8,325 nucleotides of DNA from Nitrospiraceae bacterium (GCA_003523945.1 DOFS01000229.1:1-8325); one strand, 5' to 3'; shown: positions 1 through 6,142, numbered from the stretch's first letter. Translations and numbers: made by a program. Notes: generated by a model from the letters alone, not told the origin.

Positions 1-46
1 ACCTAAACCATAGAATCTCAGGCAAGTGCTCGTTGAATCTTTTGAT

Positions 47-1480
47 TCAGCAGTTCAGGGTGGAATGCCCCTGCCACCAGCCCAAGGTTATTCTACAAGT
101 AGGCGCTTGCGATCCAATAAGAAAATCCATCACACCTAAGAGGCCAGAGGTCTTTGAATAATTGGTTTCTCCTTGTTTGGCCCACGCTTTTGCTGCTGTA
201 GCCCCTTTTATACTTGCCCAAGCGAAGGCTATAGCTCTTATTGATGAATGGGATAGAAATTTTCTAGAGTGGATAGTTTGGGCAGTTTTTACTGCATTTT
301 CGTAATCTCCAAATTCTGTTTGGACCTCGGCAGCTACAGCTTTAGCTTCATCAGTGGTAGTCAGTTTTGTTATGGCATTTAAACGGTTGGCCCGTAGAAG
401 GGTGCGAAATATGGCAGGGTACCAATCAGTATCATCAAAGCCGGCTAAAATTTGGACCTCAATGACGTCTGGCATTTCCATCTCGGCAGCCGCCAGAATA
501 ATCTGCCTTTGGTAAACATGAATGTCATCATATTCATATGGAGTTGACTCCATGGCCTTGATAGCCTGAGTGAATAGTTTCTCCCCTTCCTTCACAAATC
601 CTAATTTCCAGATATGGTGGGCAACAACAGCTTTATCTCTTGCATTGAAAAATCGGTATTCCGCTTGTCGATACGTCGAGCTGGACTCTTCTTCGTTTTT
701 GAGCCACCACTCTCTTCTTGTTTGTGCCGCCTCTAGGTATTTCATCGCGTTACTGAGATCACCTAATGCGGCATACATGTATGCTAATGTTGAGAGCCAT
801 GTTGAAGGTGTTTCTGAAGGTTCCATTCCATAAAGCACAGCCGCTAAATGCGCTGTCATTCTCGCCGAGTCTTTTTTGTTTATTTCAAGTTCTATTTTAA
901 ACTTGTTTAATAAAAGATTCCCATGGTCAGACAATTTACTCCACGTTTCCTTTTTTTGTGAATGAATGAGGTGTACCACTCGATCAAAGGCCTTTTGAGA
1001 TAATTCTCCTTCCCTCAGTTTGATGGCTATACCCAGGAAGTCTCGATAGGCCAAAATTAATCTGTCGTGATTATTGTCATCTAGCGAATGTTGGGTTTGG
1101 AGAAAACGCCAAGCAGAATCCATCATTCTTTGGGCATGAACAGAGTGGCCTCCAAAATGGAAACCTCGAGCTGCCTCCATGAGGATTTGGAATAGCTGGA
1201 ATATATTTCCGTTTTGGTTTTTTGAGTTTCCTCGCAGGAGTTTTTCGTATCTACTGTAAGTTTCTTGGACTGCACTCATTAATCCTCCACGAGCTTGATT
1301 GAAAGCTAACTCTGAAATGCCAGACCGATACCTCATCCAATTGTCTTCTATAAAAACAGCCGTGGTGATTTCGTTGGAAAGGTCGTCGAGATTTGAAGGA
1401 GAATCGGGTGTATGAACACATGATTGTCCCATATAAACCATGATTATCAAGAATGGAAGGAATGAAAATGGTCGGACCAT
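47..1480 (-). CDS. TPR-like repeat protein, putative exported lipoprotein
   Basis: The function is not recognised. The 477-residue product starts with a short basic N-terminus and a hydrophobic run (about residues 5-17) ending in GQSC. Cys21 is therefore a candidate lipidation site, although Gly at -3 is not the usual Leu/Val, so a plain signal anchor is possible. The rest is helical and contains TPR-like helix pairs, clearest around residues 227-254 (LAYMYAALGDLSNAMKYLEAA) and also about 284-311 and 380-404. This suggests an extracytoplasmic or periplasmic scaffold. The segment around 412-455 (IRAIAFAWASIKG..., SGLLGVMDFLIG) resembles repeats I associate with Nitrospira TPR proteins. The last 20 residues are rich in Trp, Gly and Cys and look unlike the repeats, so a late frameshift is possible. 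The ATG has no Shine-Dalgarno sequence; its leader is the hairpin element at 1481-1566. No partner gene follows within the window. Confidence 0.75.
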   Translation of the reverse strand: MVRPFSFLPFLIIMVYMGQSCVHTPDSPSNLDDLSNEITTAVFIEDNWMRYRSGISELAFNQARGGLMSAVQETYSRYEKLLRGNSKNQNGNIFQLFQILMEAARGFHFGGHSVHAQRMMDSAWRFLQTQHSLDDNNHDRLILAYRDFLGIAIKLREGELSQKAFDRVVHLIHSQKKETWSKLSDHGNLLLNKFKIELEINKKDSARMTAHLAAVLYGMEPSETPSTWLSTLAYMYAALGDLSNAMKYLEAAQTRREWWLKNEEESSSTYRQAEYRFFNARDKAVVAHHIWKLGFVKEGEKLFTQAIKAMESTPYEYDDIHVYQRQIILAAAEMEMPDVIEVQILAGFDDTDWYPAIFRTLLRANRLNAITKLTTTDEAKAVAAEVQTEFGDYENAVKTAQTIHSRKFLSHSSIRAIAFAWASIKGATAAKAWAKQGETNYSKTSGLLGVMDFLIGSQAPTCRITLGWWQGHSTLNC

Positions 1481-1566
1481 TACTGAAATAAGAAATGTCT
1501 GAATCGGGAAAAATAAATAGCGAAGTTAGCTATATTTTTCTATTTCAGACATTTGTCCTACTGAAA
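1481..1566. repeat. MITE-like hairpin flanked by an 8-bp direct repeat
   Basis: The 8-mer TACTGAAA occurs at 1481-1488 and again at 1559-1566. The 70 bp between them contain a long imperfect palindrome. Its outer 11-bp arms AAATGTCTGAA/TTCAGACATTT (1493-1503/1544-1554) pair perfectly. A 7-bp stem GAAAAAT/ATTTTTC (1508-1514/1534-1540) and a 5-bp stem ATAGC/GCTAT (1517-1521/1529-1533) follow, closing on a 7-nt loop. In total 23 base pairs form within 62 nt. The direct repeat looks like a target-site duplication and the arms like terminal inverted repeats of a non-coding miniature element. No transposase is nearby. It abuts the start codon of the TPR gene, so it would also form the mRNA leader. 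A protein-binding palindrome or attenuator is the alternative. There is no T-run typical of a terminator. Confidence 0.45.
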
Positions 1567-1576
1567 ATTCTGCAGG

Positions 1577-1820
1577 TTAAAATTTGGGAGCCCAGGTTCC
1601 GTTGGGCTGCATGATGAATCGTCTGGATGGGGTTTTTCGATGGCCTTTTCCCCTGCTAAGCCTCCCATGGCCGGAAGAGCTGTCCTTTTTTCTGCGCAAT
1701 AACCTTGTAGGCGTCTCGCCGTTTTTTATTAATGTCTTTCATAAAATTGACTGTATCAGCGATTGCAGAAGGGGTAAAGAGCCCCAGATAGCCCTCAGGG
1801 CGGTCGTTGTGACGGACACG
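1577..1820 (-). pseudogene. Decayed DUF1318 (YdbL-like) gene remnant
   Basis: Three minus-strand frames join into one recognisable DUF1318/YdbL-type C-terminus. The first frame (1820 to about 1684) reads RPEGYLGLFTPSAIAD and then MKDINKKRRDAYKVIAQKKG, matching the family pattern of GYLxxx followed by xxINxxRxxxYxxIA. At the A6G2 run (1684-1691) the frame slips, and TALPAMGGLAGEKAIEK continues in the next frame (1683-1633). At the A5 run (1633-1637) it slips again, and TPSRRFIMQPNGTWAPKF ends at a TAA (1577-1579). Each slip is explained by one missing base. Without them the first frame stops at 1656-1658. The 5' part is also lost: a TGA lies at 1821-1823 and no signal sequence or start is seen. 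Intact members are small exported proteins of unclear role. Sequencing error in the homopolymers could account for the slips but not for the missing N-terminus. Confidence 0.72.
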
Positions 1821-1832
1821 TCATGTAATGAA

Positions 1833-1872
1833 CCCTGAAGTGGAGGGCTTTACCCCAGGGAGGAATTCAGGG
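1833..1872 (-). other. Hairpin just downstream of the glycosylase gene
   Basis: CCCTGAA (1833-1839) and TTCAGGG (1866-1872) form a 7-bp inverted repeat that begins 10 bp beyond the glycosylase stop codon. On the minus-strand transcript an inner stem UGGGG/CUCCA (1857-1853 with 1845-1841, one G-U pair) can form as well. No clear U-tract follows (GTTCATTACAT), so this would be at best a weak or factor-assisted terminator or an mRNA 3'-end stabiliser. Confidence 0.25.
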
Positions 1873-1881
1873 ATGACAATT

Positions 1882-2541
1882 TCAGAATAAGCTCATTTGG
1901 GTGGGGGGCTCTGCTGGGTTTTCTTCTTTGGAGGAGGCTTGGGGTGTGGGAAGGGTTGGTGGTGACGCGGTTTGCGGGAGGGTGGGAGTTTTGCTCATTT
2001 CTTCCAGAACCGTCTTCAGTTTTTGGAAATCTTCCTTGAGGGGAATTCGCAGATTGCCCTGGTGGAGTGCGGCTGCCGGGTGAAGCAGTGGGAACACGAT
2101 GAAGTTGGGCATTCGGATGGCCTGTCCGCGTACTTTGGTGATACCGACTTTTCTTTCCAATAACGTTTGTGTGGCAAAGTTTCCTAAGGTGCAAACCAAT
2201 TTAGGGCTGATGAGTTCGATTTGTTGAAGCAGGAACGGTTTGCATGTCTCGATTTCCTCTGGAAGAGGATCTCGATTGTTGGGTGGCCGGCATTTAATGA
2301 CGTTGGCAATAAAAATATCCCCGCGACTTAGCCCGATAGATTGAAGTAACTCGTTGAGTAATTTCCCTGCCGCTCCGACAAAAGGCTCTCCCTGTCGGTC
2401 TTCATAAAAACCCGGGGCTTCTCCGACAAACATAATGTCAGCCTGAGGGTGCCCTGTCCCAAACACCACCTGAGTGCGTCCTGAAGACAATCCACATCGT
2501 TGGCAATTGTGAAGGGATGTTTTGAGTTCATGAAGATCCAT
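1882..2541 (-). CDS. Family-4 (Fe-S) uracil-DNA glycosylase with clamp-motif tail
   Basis: This 219-residue enzyme should remove uracil from DNA as the first step of base-excision repair. The family-4 hallmarks are all visible. Four cysteines, C13 and C16 (CQRC), C84 (IKCRPP) and C100 (ETCKPF), are placed to bind a 4Fe-4S cluster. Motif 1 is GEAPGFYEDRQGEPFVGAAG (40-59), and the C-terminal active-site motif is HPAAALHQ (154-161). The catalytic core ends near residue 184. A Pro/Ser/Thr-rich tail follows (about 185-214) and ends in QMSLF (215-219). This matches the bacterial beta-clamp-binding consensus QL(S/D)LF except for Met at position 2. The ATG lies 34 bp after hpnE, so the gene is probably co-transcribed with hpnD-hpnE. 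The leader (CCTAAGATCCCCCCTCA) has no Shine-Dalgarno sequence, so translation may depend on upstream ribosomes. Family assignment is secure; clamp binding is inference. Confidence 0.95.
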   Translation of the reverse strand: MDLHELKTSLHNCQRCGLSSGRTQVVFGTGHPQADIMFVGEAPGFYEDRQGEPFVGAAGKLLNELLQSIGLSRGDIFIANVIKCRPPNNRDPLPEEIETCKPFLLQQIELISPKLVCTLGNFATQTLLERKVGITKVRGQAIRMPNFIVFPLLHPAAALHQGNLRIPLKEDFQKLKTVLEEMSKTPTLPQTASPPTLPTPQASSKEENPAEPPTQMSLF

Positions 2542-2575
2542 TGAGGGGGGATCTTAGGTTTGACGGATTAGGATG

Positions 2576-3961
2576 TCAATGCGAAGAGGTCTGGACCCAT
2601 TCAGTCACGGCCCTGGCGCAGGCATAGGCACTCAGGACGGAGCTTTCCAGGGAAGGTGGGAGTGGGGTGGCCGTCCAGGGGCCAGCAAGAAAGAGATTAG
2701 GAATGGGCGTGTTAGGCAGAGGGCGAAAGGTGCGGAAGCCTGCCAGGCAAGGAATATATCGATAGGCTGATTGCGCGATTGGTGGCTCACAAGACGGCGA
2801 TTGCTCAGGGGAAATGTTAAATAATTTATAGATATGAGGCCTGGCGGTTTCTCTCAGCCATTGGTCGGTATGTCGTGAAGATGGCGAATGAGAAAGATTG
2901 ACGCCCGTGATCAAAGTCTTTGCCCCATCAGTGTTTGGAACAGCCTGGCTGGTTACCCAATCGAATATACCGGAGTTGAGGATAAGGCGAGGAGAATGGA
3001 GTGTGTCGTGAAGAGTTAATTGGACAGTTGTTCCTGAGGCTTCCTGCAGGTGAGACAAATGGGAAAAACAAGAAAAACGAGCGGGGGCTCTTTCTGGCAG
3101 GAGTCGGAGAAGTTCCGGAGGGGCGAGAGGTGAGACGTAGATGTCGGCTTTGAGCCGGTCGCCCTTAGCCAGGGCAATGGCCTGGATCCGTTCGGTGTTG
3201 GCTTGGAGGAAAGTGATCTCGTTTGGGGGATAAAACGTGACTCCTTTTCCAAGTAGGACCCGTCTGAGCGTTTGTTGAAGATGGTTGTGCATGTCAGGCG
3301 AGGCTATCCATGTCTCTGGGCCCTTGGGCTTGTGAAGCCAAAATCGGGAGAGCACTTCCTGAAAATACCCAAGTGATGCCTGGGTCACATCACATCCTAA
3401 CAATAAGCGACATAATGGGTTCCAGATGCGTTGCCGGGCAAGATCCGATTGTTGCGCCGAAATCAGCCAGGAATCGACCGTAAACGTGTCGGGGTGGTGG
3501 TCTGGTGAATGAGGTTTTTCCCATTTTTTTTCTAAAAAATTCATCAGATGCCAGCGATCAGACCGGGGGAGGCCACCAAAACCGGCAAGTCGGATCAGAG
3601 GATGAAGGGTTGAGATGCCTTGAGCTTTGGAAAGCCTCAGGGTTTTACCGCCGGAGGTTCCAAATTCCAGGTCAACCGGTTGAATGAACTGGGAGGCATG
3701 TTCGAACGTCAGTTCCCGGAAGAGGGCCCATGTTGCTTGGTAAAAATGGTGGAGAATGAGCGGGGCGGCCTCTGTACCAAGGTTGTAAGAGGGGGATGGA
3801 TGTTCGGGTTCTCTTGATTCAGAAAGAAGACGAGGTGATGTCGCCGGAGAGGGAATGCTGTGGGTTTCAAGAATCGTGATCCGGAATCCATAGTGGATGA
3901 GCCGGTAGGCCGTGAGCAATCCGGGAAGATTTCCGCTTAGTATCAGAATGTGGCGTGTCAC
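2576..3961 (-). CDS. hpnE: Squalene-associated FAD-dependent desaturase-like protein HpnE
   Basis: HpnE-family proteins convert hydroxysqualene to squalene, the last of three steps from farnesyl diphosphate in hopanoid synthesis. I chose the GTG at 3961-3959, giving 461 residues. Its GTGA overlaps the hpnD stop by 4 nt, a classic translational-coupling arrangement, and it places the Rossmann beta-strand (TRHILILSG) at the N-terminus. A TTG at 4003 in the same frame would add 14 residues unlike the family. The C-terminal flavoprotein signature is recognisable as LFLAGPWTATPLPPSLESSV (423-442). Both cofactor signatures are eroded. The N-terminal GxGxxG is SGNLPGLLTAY (9-19), the usual GGR motif after the acidic residue at the end of the second beta-strand (E32) is absent, and the C-terminal AGDWT is AGPWT. 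Family membership is supported by neighbour and fold pattern; catalytic competence is uncertain. Confidence 0.88.
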   Translation of the reverse strand: MTRHILILSGNLPGLLTAYRLIHYGFRITILETHSIPSPATSPRLLSESREPEHPSPSYNLGTEAAPLILHHFYQATWALFRELTFEHASQFIQPVDLEFGTSGGKTLRLSKAQGISTLHPLIRLAGFGGLPRSDRWHLMNFLEKKWEKPHSPDHHPDTFTVDSWLISAQQSDLARQRIWNPLCRLLLGCDVTQASLGYFQEVLSRFWLHKPKGPETWIASPDMHNHLQQTLRRVLLGKGVTFYPPNEITFLQANTERIQAIALAKGDRLKADIYVSPLAPPELLRLLPERAPARFSCFSHLSHLQEASGTTVQLTLHDTLHSPRLILNSGIFDWVTSQAVPNTDGAKTLITGVNLSHSPSSRHTDQWLRETARPHIYKLFNISPEQSPSCEPPIAQSAYRYIPCLAGFRTFRPLPNTPIPNLFLAGPWTATPLPPSLESSVLSAYACARAVTEWVQTSSH

Positions 3962-4848
3962 ACTGATGGCGCAATGCGGTGGGAAAAAAGAGATCGCATC
4001 CAAATATTGGCGGCAATCTTCAGTCGTTGTATGGGGGCGACTCGAATCCGAGGGCCGAACACCTGATAATGCTGGTCTTCAATTTGTTTGAGGATGCGGC
4101 TGTAGATCCCACGCATGATTTCTGCAACCACCAGGGATTTTTGATCGGAAGGGGGAAGGGTTTGAAGAATTTCCTGAGCTTGTTGGTAATAGGTATGAGC
4201 CCTTTCGCATTCAAATTTCACAAGTTCAACCAGCGCTGGAGAGTCTTGTTGGTGCAAGAGAGCCTCTTCCGAATAACCAAACCGTTGCAAGTCATCAAGA
4301 GGAAGATAGATGCGGTTTTGTTCGGCATCCCCTTTGAGATCGCGAAGAATATTCGTTAATTGAAACGCCAATCCCAATTTGACCGCATAGTCCTCTGCCG
4401 CAGGGGATTGCGTTTGAAAAATCTTGAGACAAATCAGCCCAACTACCGACGCGACCCGGTAGCAATATTGATTTAGATCGGCAAACGTCGCAAACCGATT
4501 GATGGTCAGATCCATTTCCACGCCGGTAATTAGTTCTTGAAGGAGTGATTCGGGGATATCGAAGGTCTGCAGGTGGGCGGCGAGGCTTATTGTGACCGGT
4601 TGGGACGGGTGACCTTGATAGGCGGCCGTCACCTCTTGTCGCCATTTGCGGACTTCTTCCATGGGAAGACTGCCGGGTGACGGTTCATCCACTGCGCTAT
4701 CGACTATTTTGCAAAAGGCATAAATAGTATACATGGCTTCCCGCTTGTGCTGTGGCAGGAACAAAAAAGAGTAGTAGAAGTTGCTGCCGCTTTCCTTTGT
4801 ATATTTCGTGCAAAACGTTTGTGCTTCATCAGGAGTCATCGGTTTCAT
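3958..4848 (-). CDS. hpnD: Presqualene diphosphate synthase HpnD
   Basis: This 296-residue squalene/phytoene-synthase-family protein should condense two farnesyl diphosphates into presqualene diphosphate in the cytoplasm or at the membrane face. ESGSNFYYSFLFLP (19-32) is typical of HpnD. The first Asp motif is DSAVDE (50-55, DxxxD), the second is NILRDLKGD (166-174, NxxRDxxxD), and YCYRVASVVG (128-137) and RIYLP (179-183) are conserved. Two Asp motifs that bind diphosphate through magnesium are present, so the enzyme looks intact. HpnC is the alternative in this family, but the ESGSNFYYSF start and direct coupling to hpnE favour HpnD. The ATG at 4848 follows AGGG about 9 nt upstream. It is the first gene of the hpnD-hpnE-glycosylase unit, with a 484-bp gene-poor leader region in front. 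Confidence 0.95.
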   Translation of the reverse strand: MKPMTPDEAQTFCTKYTKESGSNFYYSFLFLPQHKREAMYTIYAFCKIVDSAVDEPSPGSLPMEEVRKWRQEVTAAYQGHPSQPVTISLAAHLQTFDIPESLLQELITGVEMDLTINRFATFADLNQYCYRVASVVGLICLKIFQTQSPAAEDYAVKLGLAFQLTNILRDLKGDAEQNRIYLPLDDLQRFGYSEEALLHQQDSPALVELVKFECERAHTYYQQAQEILQTLPPSDQKSLVVAEIMRGIYSRILKQIEDQHYQVFGPRIRVAPIQRLKIAANIWMRSLFSHRIAPSV

Positions 4849-4910
4849 GGAGTATTCCCTAAGGGCGAAGGCCAGACAATAATCGTATATCGCGGGTACA
4901 GATGAATGAC

Positions 4911-4954
4911 GGCGGATTTTAATTTCTTAATCAAGGAATGTTAAAAAAACCGCC
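4911..4954. promoter_or_regulatory. Imperfect inverted repeat upstream of hpnD
   Basis: GGCGGATTTT (4911-4920) and AAAAACCGCC (4945-4954) are inverted repeats with one mismatch. Inside them, TTTCTTAATCAAGGAA (4923-4938) is itself an imperfect 16-bp palindrome (12 of 16 positions symmetric). The element lies 63-106 bp upstream of the hpnD start codon. It could be an operator or a leader hairpin of the operon; the sequence does not decide which. Confidence 0.25.
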
Positions 4955-5080
4955 TGGAGCATTCTAACCCCCTAACCGCGCTGGGCAGACATTTTTGAGC
5001 ATTCCCACTTTTTTTGTATGGTTCTTGGTGACTCACATGCGGATCAAAAGGCCCAATATGGCAACTATGCAATAGCCGGG

Positions 5081-5104
5081 TGCACTGACAATCGAGTTAG
5101 TGCA
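5081..5104. other. Short 9-bp-stem hairpin in the spacer
   Basis: TGCACTGAC (5081-5089), loop AATCGA, then GTTAGTGCA (5096-5104) forms a 9-bp stem on the plus-strand RNA with one G-U pair. On the minus strand that pair becomes an A-C mismatch, so the plus strand is favoured. No T-tract follows, so it is not a standard terminator. It may be a remnant repeat or part of an unannotated RNA. Confidence 0.2.
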
Positions 5105-5332
5105 GGGTAGCAAGGATTTCGAAGCTCTTCAATGGATGGAGAGTGACCAATGTCCTGAATGGACTGAAATGTTTTGCAGTTGGATCAAGAAACCATTTGG
5201 TGCTTTATTTGGTAATCGAATCCTTGATTCTTAAGAGGCGAACAACCTCCTAACGCAATTAATCATTGGTCATATCTGGAGTGTTCTTCTTATTTTTTTT
5301 GGGGTGGAATTGCCTGATTTTTTCTGGATGTG

Positions 5333-5851
5333 TTACTTGAGTTTTTCGCCGGAGATCCAGCCTGTTTTCCCCGTTTGGGTTCGAACCTGGTAGACCCATC
5401 CGGTTGGCTGAAAATATCCATCAAGAATCGTCAACGTTTCTCCTGATTTCACCATGGGGCCAGGCCTGGTATTGGCGGGATCACCCATTAGCAAGGTACC
5501 TCCAAGGGTATCTATGACCGAGACGACCTGATTTTCCCGAAAGGTTGGAGATGTGATGCTGGTTTGGGGTCCCTGGCCTTCATGGTTTCGGGTGACGTCT
5601 GCCGGATCGGTTTGGGGCGATTGGGGCATAAAGGTATTCGGTTTGAGGGACCAATATGCCACTCCCACGGCCAATAACAATAGCAAAATCCAGAGAAGCG
5701 GTTTCCTTGAGGGAGGCTTGGACTCGTTAAGATCATCCTCTTCCAATCCTTCGTCAAATTCCAAATCTTTGTCAGGTTCTTGGGCAAACAGCACGTTCCA
5801 TCGAGAAGGTTGTTCTGTGGAGAACACCGCACCGATTGTCGAGGTCATCAT
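5333..5851 (-). CDS. Single-pass membrane protein with C-terminal SH3-type domain
   Basis: The exact role is not recognised. The 172-residue product has a cytoplasmic-looking N-terminal part with an acidic cluster (about 27-43, DKDLEFDEGLEEDDLNE), a basic SRK stop-transfer edge, and one strong transmembrane helix (about 52-68, LLWILLLLLAVGVAYWS). A Pro/Gln/Thr linker follows, then a bacterial SH3-like fold (about 108-172) with the typical pattern GPMVKSGETLTILDGY, GWVYQVRTQTGKTGWISGEKL. With an uncleaved anchor the SH3 domain would lie outside the cytoplasmic membrane, where such domains often contact cell wall or proteins. AAGGAG (5858-5863) sits 6 nt before the ATG at 5851, the best ribosome binding site of the minus-strand genes and the reason for choosing the first of two adjacent ATGs. 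It is apparently monocistronic and divergent from the YjbQ gene. Confidence 0.85.
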   Translation of the reverse strand: MMTSTIGAVFSTEQPSRWNVLFAQEPDKDLEFDEGLEEDDLNESKPPSRKPLLWILLLLLAVGVAYWSLKPNTFMPQSPQTDPADVTRNHEGQGPQTSITSPTFRENQVVSVIDTLGGTLLMGDPANTRPGPMVKSGETLTILDGYFQPTGWVYQVRTQTGKTGWISGEKLK

Positions 5852-5935
5852 GCCTATCTCCTTTTTTATCGTGAGGTCTGCAAGCGAGTGTCAGGGCCAG
5901 AGCGGCGTGGAATGACGTTGTCACACGAGCGGGTC

Positions 5936-5964
5936 TTGCACGAAGAAACACTCATTCATAAAGT
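5936..5964 (+). promoter_or_regulatory. Candidate promoter for the YjbQ gene
   Basis: TTGCAC (5936-5941), a 17-nt spacer, and TAAAGT (5959-5964) match the sigma-70 consensus at 4 of 6 positions in each hexamer. It would give a leader of about 215 nt before the YjbQ start. Its -10 directly abuts the -10 of the opposite-strand candidate, so the two would be back-to-back and mutually exclusive. This rests on pattern matching only. Confidence 0.22.
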
Positions 5965-5993
5965 TAATTACCATCACTTCTATTTCCTGTCAA
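5965..5993 (-). promoter_or_regulatory. Candidate promoter for the SH3 gene
   Basis: On the minus strand a perfect -35 hexamer TTGACA (5993-5988) is followed by a 17-nt spacer and TAATTA (5970-5965), a poor -10. It lies about 115-140 bp upstream of the SH3 gene ATG. The -35 is convincing and the -10 is not, so this is tentative. Confidence 0.3.
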
Positions 5994-6142
5994 TTCTTTT
6001 CAGGGTTTTGGTGAGTGAACATCGTCTTTCTTCACGACAAATAGAGCGTACAGGAGGAAGCACTTGAGTTCATTCGAAGGATGACCATGATGTGAATCGC
6101 GAGTCGTACCCGGTAATGAGGATTGAAATAGGTATAGGTGTT

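Larger units (their letters stand above)
4849..5332. other. Gene-poor spacer between SH3 gene and hpnD
   Basis: No convincing gene lies in these 484 bp. It should hold the hpnD promoter, but I could not place one well: TATACG (minus strand, near 4885-4890) is the best -10-like hexamer and lacks a good -35. Structured elements are a hairpin at 4911-4954, another at 5081-5104, and the 8-mer GAGCATTC repeated 40 bp apart (4957-4964 and 4997-5004). A 44-codon plus-strand frame (GTG 5100 to TAA 5234) has no ribosome binding site and no recognisable homology. T-runs occur on the plus strand at 5289-5300 and near 5318-5323, without a stem in front. Confidence 0.6.

Noticed and set aside
34..49. Palindrome TGAATC-TTTT-GATTCA as a terminator for the TPR gene
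   Set aside because: The 6-bp A/T-rich stem overlaps the stop codon and lacks a U-tract on the minus-strand transcript.
1584..1838. Plus-strand 84-codon frame
   Set aside because: It is antisense to the DUF1318 remnant, has no ribosome binding site and its translation resembles nothing. The minus-strand reading explains the sequence better.
1850..2194. Minus-strand 114-codon frame overlapping the glycosylase
   Set aside because: It is an alternative-frame shadow of the glycosylase, made long by the Pro-rich, low-complexity tail region.
3979..4359. Plus-strand 126-codon frame
   Set aside because: It lies entirely opposite the strongly conserved hpnD coding sequence and its own translation shows no family features.
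4925..5236. Small element bounded by inverted TCTTAA...TCAAGGA copies
   Set aside because: The two copies (4925-4937 and 5221-5236) differ by a 3-nt insertion and have no flanking duplication. Similarity this short in A/T-rich DNA is likely chance.
5780..6067. Plus-strand 95-codon frame through the divergent promoter region
   Set aside because: It starts inside the SH3 gene antisense and shows no domain features. The adjacent AGGAGG lies at its end, not its start.
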